Assembly: GCF_030866765.1 (NCBI RefSeq)
Contig: NZ_CP133017.1
Span: 1,827,001 to 1,891,000, forward strand
From: Paenibacillus silvisoli
GTDB lineage: Bacteria > Bacillota > Bacilli > Paenibacillales > Paenibacillaceae
Reading direction: 5' to 3'
DNA length: 64,000 nt
The notes beneath the pieces are model-generated. The model was not told the DNA's origin and ran no database searches. It worked only from the letters and a program-made list of their open reading frames with translations. Each line of letters starts with the position of its first letter. Position 1 is the stretch's first letter. Positions 51,941 to 61,184 of this stretch are shown here, one piece after another. Position numbers and translations under genes: made by a program.

Positions 51941-52822
51941 ATGGCAGGTGCAATTACCGCACATTTAACCGAAAAAGCCGCGCCGCGGCCCAAACATATT
52001 AACGAGTCGCCCTTCGTTCGCGTCGTCCTCATATCCGTCGCCATGTTGTTCCTCGGCCTCGTCGTATTGCTGCCGCTCGTATCGGTTTTCACGGAAGCGT
52101 TCAAGCGCGGCGCGGATGTTTACTTCGCGGCACTGCGGGATCCCGACGCGGCGTCGGCGCTGAAGCTGACCTTGATGGCCGCGGTCATTTCGGTGCCGCT
52201 CAACACGCTGTTCGGCGTGGCGGCCGCCTGGGCGGTCAGCAAGTTCAGATTCCGGGGCAAAAACGTACTTATTACGCTCATCGATCTTCCTTTCGCGGTA
52301 TCGCCGGTCATTTCGGGTCTGGTCTTCGTGCTCTTGTTCGGGGCGCAGGGCTTTCTGGGACCGTGGCTGTCGGGTCACAACATTCAAATTATTTTCGCGC
52401 TGCCCGGCATCGTGCTGGCAACGACGTTCGTTACTTTCCCGTTCGTAGCGCGGGAGCTTATTCCGCTCATGCAGGCGCAAGGCGTGCAGGAGGAAGAGGC
52501 CGCCGCAAGCTTAGGGGCGAAGGGCTGGCAAATCTTCTGGCGGGTTACGCTGCCGAACATCAAATGGGGCCTGCTCTACGGCGTCATCCTCTGCAACGCC
52601 AGGGCGATGGGCGAATTCGGGGCGGTCTCGGTCGTATCCGGCCACATCCGCGGCGAGACGAATACGCTGCCGCTTCATATCGAGATCCTGTACAACGAAT
52701 ATCAATTCTCGGCCTCGTTTGCGGTCGCTTCCCTGCTCGTTATGCTGGCGCTCGTGACGTTGGTCGCGAAGAGCCTCATCGAATGGAGAACCGCCCAGAA
52801 AGCGCCGAAGGAGGAGGGCTAA
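51941..52822 (+). CDS. cysW: sulfate ABC transporter permease CysW
   Basis: The 293-residue second permease subunit has six helices and EAA loop [31 protein letters not shown] (near 182-212). [23 protein letters not shown] is characteristic of CysW. I choose ATG 51941, 8 bases after a run of seven G; ATG 51935 would be only 2 bases away from it. cysT ends 14 bases upstream, and cysA follows at once. Confidence 0.94.
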   Translation: MAGAITAHLTEKAAPRPKHINESPFVRVVLISVAMLFLGLVVLLPLVSVFTEAFKRGADVYFAALRDPDAASALKLTLMAAVISVPLNTLFGVAAAWAVSKFRFRGKNVLITLIDLPFAVSPVISGLVFVLLFGAQGFLGPWLSGHNIQIIFALPGIVLATTFVTFPFVARELIPLMQAQGVQEEEAAASLGAKGWQIFWRVTLPNIKWGLLYGVILCNARAMGEFGAVSVVSGHIRGETNTLPLHIEILYNEYQFSASFAVASLLVMLALVTLVAKSLIEWRTAQKAPKEEG

Positions 52823-52824
52823 GG

Positions 52825-53889
52825 ATGCATATCGAGGTTCGCAATATCAGCAAAACGTTTCAAGGCCACAAAGCGGTCGACAACGTCAGCTTCTCCATTG
52901 AGCGCGGCAAGCTGATCGGCCTGCTCGGACCGAGCGGCGGCGGCAAATCGACGCTGCTGCGCATATTGGCCGGGCTTGAAACGCCGGATGCCGGCGATAT
53001 CTACATCAACGGGAAACGGGTGAACGACGTGCTGCCGCAGCTTCGCGGCATCGGCTTCGTCTTCCAGAACTACGCGCTGTTCAAGCACATGACCGTGTTT
53101 GACAATATCGCGTTCGGCCTGACAATCCGCAAGACGAGCAAAGCCGAGATCAAGGCGCGCGTCGGCGAGCTGCTGGATTTGACCGGTCTGCGCGGCTTCG
53201 AGCACCGGTATCCGCACCAGCTGTCGGGCGGTCAGCGTCAGCGGGTGGCGTTCGCCAGAGCGCTTGCGCCGAAGCCCGACCTGCTGCTGCTCGACGAACC
53301 GTTCGCCGCCATCGATGCCAAAGTGCGCAAGGAGCTTCGCACGTGGCTTAAGCAGCTGATCGGCACGCTCGGCATTACATCGATCTTCGTCACGCACGAT
53401 CAGGATGAGGCGGTCGAGGTCGCCGACGAAATGCTCATCGTGCAGCAGGGACGGCTGGAGCAGCAAGGCTCGCCGGTTCACATTTATACCGATCCGCAAA
53501 CGGCGTTCGTCGCCGGCTTCATCGGCCACTCCACCGTCGTGGATCAGCCGGATACGTTGCGCGGCTTCGGCGGTTCGCCGCTTACGGCAGGCGCGAAGGC
53601 GCTCATTCGACCGGAATTCGTCGAGGTCGGCCATGAGCGGGAGATTCCGTTCCCGTCCGCGGCGGAGAAAGGGAAGGTACGCCATGTATTTTTCCGCGGC
53701 GCTCATTTGGAGCTAGACGTGGAGGTCGGCAGCAACCGCCTGTCGGCGCACCGTTCCTTGGACCAGGTGCCGCTGCAGCCTGGCGATGAAGTGTCCGTTC
53801 TTATTCACCGTTTATACGTCATCTCAGAAGAGTCGGCGACGATCGTGGAGAATCCGCTCAAAATCGATCCGCTGCCCGTGCATATTTAA
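52825..53889 (+). CDS. cysA: sulfate ABC transporter ATP-binding protein CysA
   Basis: The 354-residue ATPase has Walker A GPSGGGKST (near 34-42), Q-loop FQNYALF, signature LSGGQRQRVAFARAL, Walker B LLLLDEPFAAID and H-loop VTHDQDEAVE, then a C-terminal TOBE-like domain (PEFVEVGHEREIPF onward). It powers sulfate uptake through CysTW. The ATG at 52825 follows GAAGGAGGAGGG and lies 2 bases after the cysW stop. Confidence 0.95.
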   Translation: MHIEVRNISKTFQGHKAVDNVSFSIERGKLIGLLGPSGGGKSTLLRILAGLETPDAGDIYINGKRVNDVLPQLRGIGFVFQNYALFKHMTVFDNIAFGLTIRKTSKAEIKARVGELLDLTGLRGFEHRYPHQLSGGQRQRVAFARALAPKPDLLLLDEPFAAIDAKVRKELRTWLKQLIGTLGITSIFVTHDQDEAVEVADEMLIVQQGRLEQQGSPVHIYTDPQTAFVAGFIGHSTVVDQPDTLRGFGGSPLTAGAKALIRPEFVEVGHEREIPFPSAAEKGKVRHVFFRGAHLELDVEVGSNRLSAHRSLDQVPLQPGDEVSVLIHRLYVISEESATIVENPLKIDPLPVHI

Positions 53890-53913
53890 ACCTACTATTG
53901 GGAGGGATTTCCG

Positions 53914-54135
53914 ATGGCTAAGCCAATCGTGCTGGATCAAGAATGGTTAGAGCGTATCGCGTCGCAAGTGAATGGGCTGGAGTATGGTTCGGTACTCATT
54001 ACGGTGCACGACGGCCGCGTCGTCCAAATCGACCGCACCGAGCGTAAACGTTTCGATGCGGCATCCGCCAAATCGCAGCAGCCGCAGCGATCAGATGCAA
54101 ACAACGCAGACAAATTGAAAGCCGTTAACGGATAG
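53914..54135 (+). CDS. YezD family protein (DUF2292)
   Basis: The 73-residue protein has core WLERIASQVNGLEYGSVLITVHDGRVVQIDRTERKRF, matching the YezD/DUF2292 family, which recurs beside sulfur uptake and assimilation genes. It has a Gln/Asn/Ala-rich tail beyond the core. GGGAGGG precedes the ATG. Its position as last gene of the cys operon supports a sulfur-linked role; the biochemical function is unknown. Confidence 0.88.
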   Translation: MAKPIVLDQEWLERIASQVNGLEYGSVLITVHDGRVVQIDRTERKRFDAASAKSQQPQRSDANNADKLKAVNG

Positions 54136-54140
54136 CAAAA

Positions 54141-54194
54141 AAAGCGCCGGGCCGCTCGTTCGATTTCCATCGGACGAAACGGACCCGGCGCTTA
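54141..54194. terminator. bidirectional intrinsic terminator of cys operon
   Basis: Arms AAGCGCCGGG and CCCGGCGCTT flank an inner stem TCGTTCG/CGGACGA. Confidence 0.85.
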
Positions 54195-54214
54195 TTCGTG
54201 AAGGGGCTTTTTGG

Positions 54215-56473
54215 CTATACGGACGCTTTCTGCTGCCGCTGCTCGGATTTCGATGCGGCTGCCGGCCAGAAGGCTGCCCGTCCGCATAGAACGGTCAGCG
54301 CCGGCACTAAGAACGGCCGGACGATGAACGTATCGAGCAGGACGCCGATGGCGGTTATGGTCCCGAATTGCACGAGCACTTGAATCGGCAGCGTCGCAAG
54401 CACGGCGAAGGTGCCCGCAAGAATGAGGCCGGCTGACGTAATGACCGAGCCGGTGCCCGAGACGCCCTCCTTCACCGCTTGCCGCAGCGGCATATGGCGC
54501 GCTTTTTTCCAAATGCTCGAGATCATGAAGATGTTGTAATCCTCGCCTAACGCGACGATAAAGACGAACGAATAGAGCGGAATCAGCCCTTGGATCGCAT
54601 CGGCGCCGAACAAGTAATGGAGCACGATCCAGCCCAATCCGAGCGCGCTGTAGTACGAAAGCAGCACCGTTGCGATCAAGTACAGCATGGCGACGATCGA
54701 ACGCAGGTAGGCGAGCAAGAGCAGCGCGATGAGCGCGATAATGACCGGAATGATGATGCGCGCATCGCGGTCGGTCGTCTGCTGCGTGTCGTATTGCTCG
54801 GCGGTTTGGCCGCCGATCCAGACCTGGTCTGCGCTATTAGCCGCGGGCTGCGCGAGCGCGTCTTCTGCTGCTTGACGCAGCTCAGGAATATGCGCGATCG
54901 CCTCGTTCGAGTATGGATTGACGGCCAGCTCGACCTCGAAGCGGTATAGGTCGGTTTTCGAGGCGCCTTGAGCCGGTTCGGATACATGCTTGACGAAAGG
55001 CAGCGCGGATAGCGCGGATCTCACCGCGGCCGTTTGCTCCTTATCTTGAGCCTGCACGATCACTTGAACCGGGGCCAGCTCACCCGCGTTAAAATGGTCC
55101 GCAATCAAGGCGAAGCCTTCACGGGAAGGCGAATCGGCCGGAAACGATGACAGCGTGTCGAACGTGTATTTGATTTGCGTCGCGAACACGACGCAAACGA
55201 GCAGGATGATCGTCGTGACGATCGCAATGCTTTTCGGTCTGCGGACGACGCTTTCGCCCAGGCGGTCGCCGAGCGTTGTGCGCGAGTGCGTGCGGGCAGC
55301 TGGAACGGGCTTGCCTTTCTTCTTGGCGCGGTCCAGCATCATCTCGCGCGTACGCGGAATGAACGGGTAGAAGGAAGCGCGGCCGAGCAGCGCAAGAAAA
55401 GCCGGGACAAGCGTCAAGCTCGCGATCATCATGATGAGAATGGCCAAGCTGAACGGAACCGCGAACCGTCTTACGCTTCCGAATTCGGCGGCGAGCAGCA
55501 CGAGCAGGGAGATGACGACGGTCAGGCCGCTCATGGCGATCGCGCCGGAGGATCCGCCGAACGCCCGCTTGAGCGCCGTAAACTTGCTCGCTTCTTCCTT
55601 CAGCTCGCTGCGGAAACGGGCGATGAGGAAGAGGCAGTAATCCGTACCGGCCCCGAACAGCAGCACGGTCATTATGGACAGGCTCTGCGAGTCGAACTCG
55701 ATCCAGCCGAGATCGGCCATCCAGCCAAGCAGCGGCGTAATGGCGCCGTATGCGAATCCGACAGCGATGAGCGGAATGAGGGCTAGGACGGGCGAACGGT
55801 AGATGAGCAGCAGGAAGACGAGAACAAGCAGCACGGTCGCGATCAGCAGGGAGACGTCGGCGCTCTCGAATAAGCCGGTCGCGTCGACGGCAATGCCGAC
55901 GGGGCCGGTGGCGCGGACGGCGAGGCTGGCGGCGTTGCTAGGGCTGTCCCCCAGCTCCGCTTCGAACGGATTCCCTTCCTTGAAAATGGCTGCGGCATTC
56001 TTCTCCAGCTGTTCCAAACCTTCTTTGAACCCGTCGCTGCCGGCATCCTTCTCGAATAGGACCGGCTGCACGAGGGTCGTACCGTCCGCGGAGAGCTGCT
56101 GCTTCAGCGCCGGGAGCGGCAGCTTGTCGAGCGGGGCGGTGCCGGCTTGGTGAGGAACGGGGCTCTCGGCGAGCTTCTTGGCGAGCTGCTGAATCCCTGC
56201 GAGATCCGCATCCGTTAAGCCGGACTGGCGATGCCAGGTTAACAAGGCGGGAATGCCGTCGCCAGACGGAAACTGCCCGGCCATCAACTGCTCGGCTTGC
56301 ACGGAAGGTTTGCTAGCGTCAAAGTTTGCGAGCGTGTCGTCCTTCAGCTCGGACGCTTGGGGCAGTCCGATATTGAGCAGCGCCACGATTACGAGCCAGA
56401 CGGCAAGCGTCACCCATCGTCCGGCTCGCCCCCCGACCATGCGGGTTAGCTTATCAAGTCCACTTTCTTTCAT
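54215..56473 (-). CDS. MMPL/RND family exporter
   Basis: The 752-residue membrane protein has two repeats, each of one helix, a large external loop and five or six helices, the MMPL layout. FDSQSLSIMTVLLFGAGTDYCLFLIARFRSELKEE (near 263-297) and FIVALGEDYNIFMISSIWKKA (near 640-660) carry the Asp/Tyr proton-relay signature. It probably exports lipids or drugs. A TetR-family regulator lies upstream, and both genes carry the same 16-bp operator, so it should be induced by a ligand of that regulator. Confidence 0.9.
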   Translation of the reverse strand: MKESGLDKLTRMVGGRAGRWVTLAVWLVIVALLNIGLPQASELKDDTLANFDASKPSVQAEQLMAGQFPSGDGIPALLTWHRQSGLTDADLAGIQQLAKKLAESPVPHQAGTAPLDKLPLPALKQQLSADGTTLVQPVLFEKDAGSDGFKEGLEQLEKNAAAIFKEGNPFEAELGDSPSNAASLAVRATGPVGIAVDATGLFESADVSLLIATVLLVLVFLLLIYRSPVLALIPLIAVGFAYGAITPLLGWMADLGWIEFDSQSLSIMTVLLFGAGTDYCLFLIARFRSELKEEASKFTALKRAFGGSSGAIAMSGLTVVISLLVLLAAEFGSVRRFAVPFSLAILIMMIASLTLVPAFLALLGRASFYPFIPRTREMMLDRAKKKGKPVPAARTHSRTTLGDRLGESVVRRPKSIAIVTTIILLVCVVFATQIKYTFDTLSSFPADSPSREGFALIADHFNAGELAPVQVIVQAQDKEQTAAVRSALSALPFVKHVSEPAQGASKTDLYRFEVELAVNPYSNEAIAHIPELRQAAEDALAQPAANSADQVWIGGQTAEQYDTQQTTDRDARIIIPVIIALIALLLLAYLRSIVAMLYLIATVLLSYYSALGLGWIVLHYLFGADAIQGLIPLYSFVFIVALGEDYNIFMISSIWKKARHMPLRQAVKEGVSGTGSVITSAGLILAGTFAVLATLPIQVLVQFGTITAIGVLLDTFIVRPFLVPALTVLCGRAAFWPAAASKSEQRQQKASV

Positions 56474-56501
56474 CTGTTGTCAGCAGCTCCTTCTTGTTTG
56501 G

Positions 56502-56517
56502 CTTATCAAGTGATAAG
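56502..56517. promoter_or_regulatory. TetR-type operator upstream of MMPL gene
   Basis: CTTATCAAGTGATAAG, a palindrome with 7-bp arms, 29 bases before the MMPL start. The same sequence occurs inverted at 57225-57240. Confidence 0.8.
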
Positions 56518-56542
56518 TAATCCGTGAAAAAAAAGGCCGCCG

Positions 56543-57199
56543 CTACTCCGAAGGAGGCGGGGCGGCCGAAAGGCCATACAGCAGCACATCGATAAGCATT
56601 CGGGATTGAGCTTCCCAGTCGATCGTTGCCGGTTGCTCACCGGAAGGTGACGGAGTGCCTTTGATCGCAGCTTGGGCATTCGCCAGCGACTGGTTGATCA
56701 TGCCGAGCAAGAGGCGGGCCGACTTCTCCGGCGTCATCCCGAATTGGGTTGCGTTTCTCAGCTGCCCGATGCGCTGTCCTTCCTCGAATAGATCGATCAA
56801 CGGCTCGAGGTAGGCGCTCCGCCACAGCTCGTAAACGATCCGCTGGGATTCCGGCGCGAGCTCGTGGCGGATATCGTGGAACATCCGGCTTAGATCCTCG
56901 GGATGGCTGGAAAGCATATACGCGGTAAATCGATAGAGCCGGTTACGCGTATCGGACTCATCGCCGGTGATCCGGTCGAGCGCGCTTCGGGTGCCGTCGC
57001 ATACGGACCGCATGACATCCAGGTATAGAGCTTGCTTATCCTTGAAGTGGTGGTAGAGCGCCGGCTGGGTAACGCCGCATGCCTCGGCAATCAGCCGCGT
57101 GGACACGGCGCGGTATCCGAGCTTCATGAACAGCTCCTTGGCCGTGCGGATAATGATGGCCCGAGTCTCTTGGGACGTGTTCGATTTGGTTGCTGCCAT
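56543..57199 (-). CDS. TetR/AcrR family transcriptional regulator
   Basis: The 218-residue protein has an N-terminal helix-turn-helix (ISRTAKELFMKLGYRAVSTRLIAEACGVTQPALYHHFKDKQALYLDV, roughly residues 14-60) and a ligand-binding helical domain with a Tetr_C-type tail. It should repress itself and the MMPL gene through the matching operators on either side. The ATG at 57199 is chosen because the helix-turn-helix must begin near residue 12; AAAGGAA lies about 12 bases upstream. Confidence 0.9.
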   Translation of the reverse strand: MAATKSNTSQETRAIIIRTAKELFMKLGYRAVSTRLIAEACGVTQPALYHHFKDKQALYLDVMRSVCDGTRSALDRITGDESDTRNRLYRFTAYMLSSHPEDLSRMFHDIRHELAPESQRIVYELWRSAYLEPLIDLFEEGQRIGQLRNATQFGMTPEKSARLLLGMINQSLANAQAAIKGTPSPSGEQPATIDWEAQSRMLIDVLLYGLSAAPPPSE

Positions 57200-57224
57200 G
57201 CGAAACGGATTCCTTTCAGTTCTG

Positions 57225-57240
57225 CTTATCACTTGATAAG
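57225..57240. promoter_or_regulatory. TetR-type operator upstream of regulator gene
   Basis: CTTATCACTTGATAAG, the reverse complement of the site at 56502-56517, located 26 bases before the regulator's start codon. Sharing of the operator indicates autoregulation. Confidence 0.8.
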
Positions 57241-57270
57241 ATCATACAAGGAACCGGATCGATCGTCAAA

Positions 57271-58401
57271 TCAATCCATTTCCAGCTTGTGCTTGTCATA
57301 GCTTGTGCGCGCCTCGATACGCTTATCCGCGCTTTTCTGCTGGCGCTTGCTGACGGCCTGCTCTTTGCGCGCCTGATGCGCCAGCTCGCGGCCGGTCTTC
57401 TTGTAGCTCTCGTAGCGGCGGTCATCGAGCGCGCCGCTGCGCAGCGCCGCTTTAACCGCGCAGCCTTGCTCGGCCACGTGCTTGCAATCGCGGAATCGGC
57501 AGCTCGACGCGATTTCCTCGATGTCGGAGAAGGCTTCCTGCCAGCCTCCGTCGGAATCCCACAGCTGCAGCTCGCGCATGCCCGGCGTATCCATCATGAT
57601 GACGCCGCCGGGGAGCGGGAAGAGCTCGCGGTGCGTCGTCGTGTGGCGTCCGCGCGCGTCATCCTCGCGGATGCCCTGCGTGCGCTGCACGTCGCCGCCG
57701 GCCAGCCAGTTCAGCAGCGTCGATTTGCCGACGCCTGAGGAGCCGGTCACGGCGATGGTGCGGCCTTGCAGCAGATAAGGCGAGAGCGATTCATGCCCCT
57801 CGCCGGTTACGGCGCTGACGGCATGGACGGGTACGCCCGGCGCGGAGGCTTCAACCTCGGCGACGCGGCGCCCGGTGTCCTCGCACAGATCAGCCTTCGT
57901 CAGCAGCACGACCGGGGTGGCGCCGCTTTCCCATGCGGCGACCAAGTAACGCTCGATTTTGCTGACGTTGTAGTCGCCGTTGAGCGCGTTCACGATGAAC
58001 AGCGTGTCGATGTTCGAGCCGATGACCTGCTCTTCCGGCACGCTTCCGGCCGCTCTGCGGATCATGGCCGAGCGGCGAGGCAGCACGCCGTGGATGACGG
58101 CGCGTTGTTCGCCGGGCAGCGTCTGCACGGCAACCCAATCGCCGACGGCCGGAAACTCGCTCCGCGCGGCAGCCTGGAATTGGAATTTGCCGCTGACCTC
58201 GGCGGCGCATTCGCCGCTCGCCGTCATGATGCGGTAGCGGTTCGTAAACTGCGCGACGACGCGCGCCGGCTCCAAGGCGATGCTGCTTCCGGCTGCCGCG
58301 CTTGCCATGCAGCTTTCCCAATGGGCGCTCCAGCCGTATCTGTCGAGCAAGTCTTCCGTGTGGATGGTTACAAGTTGATTCATGTTAGAGTCAAAATTCA
58401 A
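57271..58401 (-). CDS. rsgA: ribosome small subunit-dependent GTPase RsgA
   Basis: Circularly permuted GTPase of 376 residues that helps mature the 30S subunit. An OB-fold N-terminal domain (GDWVAVQTLPGEQRAVIHGVLPRRSAMIRR) precedes G4 LLTKADL, G5 VSAVTGEG, G1 GSSGVGKST and G3 DTPGMRE, then the zinc motif CRFRDCKHVAEQGCAV (C, C, H, C). The basic C-terminal tail is long. I use the TTG at 58401, with AAAAGGGG 7 bases upstream; an ATG 18 bases inside is the alternative. It is longer than B. subtilis YloQ (298), as in E. coli-type RsgA, so it may be a paralogue. Confidence 0.92.
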   Translation of the reverse strand: MNFDSNMNQLVTIHTEDLLDRYGWSAHWESCMASAAAGSSIALEPARVVAQFTNRYRIMTASGECAAEVSGKFQFQAAARSEFPAVGDWVAVQTLPGEQRAVIHGVLPRRSAMIRRAAGSVPEEQVIGSNIDTLFIVNALNGDYNVSKIERYLVAAWESGATPVVLLTKADLCEDTGRRVAEVEASAPGVPVHAVSAVTGEGHESLSPYLLQGRTIAVTGSSGVGKSTLLNWLAGGDVQRTQGIREDDARGRHTTTHRELFPLPGGVIMMDTPGMRELQLWDSDGGWQEAFSDIEEIASSCRFRDCKHVAEQGCAVKAALRSGALDDRRYESYKKTGRELAHQARKEQAVSKRQQKSADKRIEARTSYDKHKLEMD

Positions 58402-58444
58402 ATGGATGTCCCCTTTTAAGTGAGTTTGGTTTGGATTGAATACA

Positions 58445-58482
58445 AAAAAGCCGCAGGAAAGTAATGCTCTCCTGCGGCTTTC
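58445..58482. terminator. intrinsic terminator
   Basis: Arms AAAGCCGCAGGA and TCCTGCGGCTTT around a short loop, just upstream of rsgA on the minus strand; it insulates rsgA from the small peptide gene. Confidence 0.8.
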
Positions 58483-58512
58483 GTTAGGAAACGATGCACG
58501 TCTCGAAACGGA

Positions 58513-58562
58513 CACAAAAAAACCGCAAGAAACCGTAACTTCACGGTCCCTTGCGGCATTAG
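58513..58562 (-). terminator. intrinsic terminator of small peptide gene
   Basis: Minus-strand hairpin CCGCAAG..ACCGT / ACGGT..CTTGCGG followed by TTTTTTTGTG. Confidence 0.85.
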
Positions 58563-58627
58563 CGGGCGATGGCGAAGAAGCAGTTCCGGCGGGTTCGTAA
58601 TGCCCCGACCATCTGCTTGCGTTCTGC

Positions 58628-58711
58628 TTATACTCCCGTTTCTGTTCCGACCGAGACCGATGCATACGTGACGACGATTGCAACTTGAACGTTCATGAAA
58701 TTCGCTGCCAT
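58628..58711 (-). CDS. small peptide of 27 residues (hypothetical)
   Basis: The peptide begins MAANFMNVQVAIVVTYASVS and ends VGTETGV. AAGGGAGG lies 12 bases upstream of the ATG, and a strong terminator is positioned downstream, so a transcript of this size is likely. It is hydrophobic and lacks Cys. I do not recognise it; a secreted peptide or a short spore/membrane protein are guesses. Confidence 0.5.
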   Translation of the reverse strand: MAANFMNVQVAIVVTYASVSVGTETGV

Positions 58712-58794
58712 TTCACATCAGCCTCCCTTAGGTTTAGTTAGTTGTCATTCTATTCGCTTCCAGCGCGATTGTCAACACATCCCAAAAATTAAAA

Positions 58795-58827
58795 TGGCCT
58801 TGCACCCGGAAGACCGGTGCAAGGCCA
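58795..58827 (-). terminator. intrinsic terminator of 48-aa membrane protein gene
   Basis: Arms TGGCCTTGCACC and GGTGCAAGGCCA (short loop), then TTTTAATTTTTGG on the minus strand. Confidence 0.8.
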
Positions 58828-58832
58828 CATAA

Positions 58833-58979
58833 TTACGAAATGATAAATTTGATAATCACCGCAGCGGCGAAAATAACGAACAGCAGACCGAAAAATCCGC
58901 CAAAGCCGATCGCAACGTCGAACAGGTCATCGCGCGGTTCCTCGTTCAGATGCTCGCGAGGGTCTCTAACATTTTCCAT
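58833..58979 (-). CDS. small single-helix membrane protein (48 aa)
   Basis: The 48-residue protein begins MENVRDPREHLNEEPRDDLF, has a hydrophobic segment (DVAIGFGGFFGLLFVIFAAAVIIKFIIS) and ends at the membrane segment. TAAGGAGGAAGC sits about 8 bases upstream of the ATG, and a clear terminator follows. The acidic/basic N-terminal head with a C-terminal helix is common in small Bacillales membrane proteins. No named family is recognised. Confidence 0.75.
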   Translation of the reverse strand: MENVRDPREHLNEEPRDDLFDVAIGFGGFFGLLFVIFAAAVIIKFIIS

Positions 58980-59177
58980 TGATTTGCTTCCTCCTTAGGC
59001 AACAACGATTGCTCCCACTAGTATACCCAACTTCCAGAATAATTGTAAAGCCGCAGGTCGTGACAATTATGAGGCGAAATTGCGGCGGCCGAGCCCCTCA
59101 GCCTGAGATGAGCAGCCGCAAAAAAGCGAGCGATGTGGTACAATATACGGTAGCCATGGGCCTGGAGGAGGACGAAC

Positions 59178-61184
59178 ATGAAGGAGCAAACGCGAAGCGA
59201 ATCGGCAGCCGACAAACGGCTTTCCGAGGAGCGGATTCGCAGCAAGCTGGCGCTGCTGCCCGATCAGCCGGGCTGTTACTTGATGAAGGACGCCGAAGGC
59301 ACCATCATTTACGTCGGTAAAGCGAAGGTGCTGAAAAACCGTGTGCGTTCGTATTTTAACGGCAGCCATAACGGAAAAACATTGCGGCTCGTATCCCAGA
59401 TCCGCGATTTCGAATATATCGTAACGTCCAGCAACATGGAGGCGCTCATTCTCGAGTGCAACCTCATCAAGCAGTATCATCCGAGATACAACGTGCTGCT
59501 GAAGGATGACAAGACGTTCCCTTATATCAAAATCACGGGCGATAAGCATCCGAAGCTCGAGACGACGCGGCGCATTCTCAAGGATAAGGGCAAATATTTC
59601 GGGCCTTATCCGAACGCGTACGCGGCCCAGCAGACGTTGAAGCTGCTGGAACGGTTATATCCGCTGCGCAAATGCGGCACGCTGCCGGACAAGGTATGCC
59701 TGTATTACCACATCGGGCAGTGCGTGGCGCCATGCGAATTCGACATCGAGCCGGGCACTTACGAGAACATGGTGCAGGAAATTACGAAGTTCTTGAACGG
59801 CGGACATGACGAAGTGAAGAAAACGCTGCAGGCGAAAATGGAAGCGGCCGCAGAGCTGATGGAGTTCGAGCGGGCCAAGGAATACAGAGACCAGCTCATC
59901 GCCATCGATGCCGTCATGGAGAAGCAGAAGATTACGCTGAACGACGCGATGGACCGCGACGTGTTCGGATACGCGACGGAAAAAGGCTGGATGTGCGTGC
60001 AAATTATGTACATGCGCCAAGGGAAGCTCATTGAGCGGCGGGCGACGACATTCCCGTATTACGGCACGGCATACGATGATTTCATGACGTTCGTAACCCA
60101 GTATTATTCGGAAAATCCGGCGCTGCCGAAAGAGATTTTCCTGCCGACGCCGCCGCAGGAAGGGGAGCCTGAGGCAACGGGCACGGATGCAGGTGCATCG
60201 ATTGTTCAGGAAGCAAAAGCGGACTATACCGCAGCTGCCGCTCATTCCGCCGTTGTCGCCGCATCCGCGGAGCTGCAGGGCGAAGAGGCTGAGGCAGGCG
60301 ACGAGCAGGGCGAGCCGGAAGCGGGCTCGTTGGAAGCCGAGCTGCGCAGCTCGCTGCAAAAGTGGCTGAAGGTGAAGGTGTTCATGCCGCTGCGCGGGAA
60401 GAAGCGCGATGTCGTCGCGATGGCGGTCAACAACGCGAAAGTGACGCTCGAGGAGAAGTTCAAGCTGATCGAGCGGGACGAGGAGCGCACGTTCAAGGCG
60501 GCCGAAGGACTCGCGGAGGCGCTTGGCCTGCCGCAGGTTCGCCGCATCGAGGCTTTCGATAACTCGAACATCCAGGGTACGGACCCGGTATCCGCAATGG
60601 TCGTGTTTACAGACGGTAAGCCGGACAAGAAGGAATACCGCAAGTTTAAGGTCAAGACGGTGAAGGGACCGGACGACTATGAAACGATGCGGGAAGTGAT
60701 TCGGCGCCGGTACGAGCGGGTGCTCAAGGAGGAGCTGCAGCTGCCGGATCTCATTATCGTGGACGGCGGCCGGGGCCAAATTTCAGCCGCGCTCGATATT
60801 TTGGAAAACGAGCTCGGCTTGATGGTGCCGGTGTGCGGCCTTGTGAAAGACGCGAAGCACAAGACCGCGCAGCTGATGACGGGCGATCCGCCTGAAGTGG
60901 TGCCGCTGCCGCGCGACAGCCAGGAATTTTACCTGCTGCAGCGCATTCAGGACGAAGTGCACCGCTTCGCCATCACGTTCCACCGCGAGCAGCGGGGCAA
61001 GTCGATGGTGGCGTCGAAGCTGGATTCGATCCCGGGCATCGGGGAGAAGCGGCGCAAAGCGCTGCTGAAGCATTTTGGCTCGCTGAAAAAAATAAAAGAA
61101 GCCGGAATCGAAGATTTCCGGCCACTGTCGATCGGCGAGAAGCTCGCCGCGCAAATTATTGAAGCGTTGAGGGAGGAACCGTGA
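59178..61184 (+). CDS. uvrC: excinuclease ABC subunit C
   Basis: The 668-residue nuclease of nucleotide excision repair makes both incisions with UvrA and UvrB. It has a GIY-YIG domain ([30 protein letters not shown], near 29-60), a UVR motif (near 205-240), the RNase H-like C-terminal nuclease ([36 protein letters not shown]) and terminal helix-hairpin-helix repeats ([23 protein letters not shown]). Between about 330 and 395 is a Glu/Ala-rich insertion that most UvrC proteins lack (B. subtilis 598 residues). TGGAGGAGG precedes the ATG. Confidence 0.95.
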   Translation: MKEQTRSESAADKRLSEERIRSKLALLPDQPGCYLMKDAEGTIIYVGKAKVLKNRVRSYFNGSHNGKTLRLVSQIRDFEYIVTSSNMEALILECNLIKQYHPRYNVLLKDDKTFPYIKITGDKHPKLETTRRILKDKGKYFGPYPNAYAAQQTLKLLERLYPLRKCGTLPDKVCLYYHIGQCVAPCEFDIEPGTYENMVQEITKFLNGGHDEVKKTLQAKMEAAAELMEFERAKEYRDQLIAIDAVMEKQKITLNDAMDRDVFGYATEKGWMCVQIMYMRQGKLIERRATTFPYYGTAYDDFMTFVTQYYSENPALPKEIFLPTPPQEGEPEATGTDAGASIVQEAKADYTAAAAHSAVVAASAELQGEEAEAGDEQGEPEAGSLEAELRSSLQKWLKVKVFMPLRGKKRDVVAMAVNNAKVTLEEKFKLIERDEERTFKAAEGLAEALGLPQVRRIEAFDNSNIQGTDPVSAMVVFTDGKPDKKEYRKFKVKTVKGPDDYETMREVIRRRYERVLKEELQLPDLIIVDGGRGQISAALDILENELGLMVPVCGLVKDAKHKTAQLMTGDPPEVVPLPRDSQEFYLLQRIQDEVHRFAITFHREQRGKSMVASKLDSIPGIGEKRRKALLKHFGSLKKIKEAGIEDFRPLSIGEKLAAQIIEALREEP

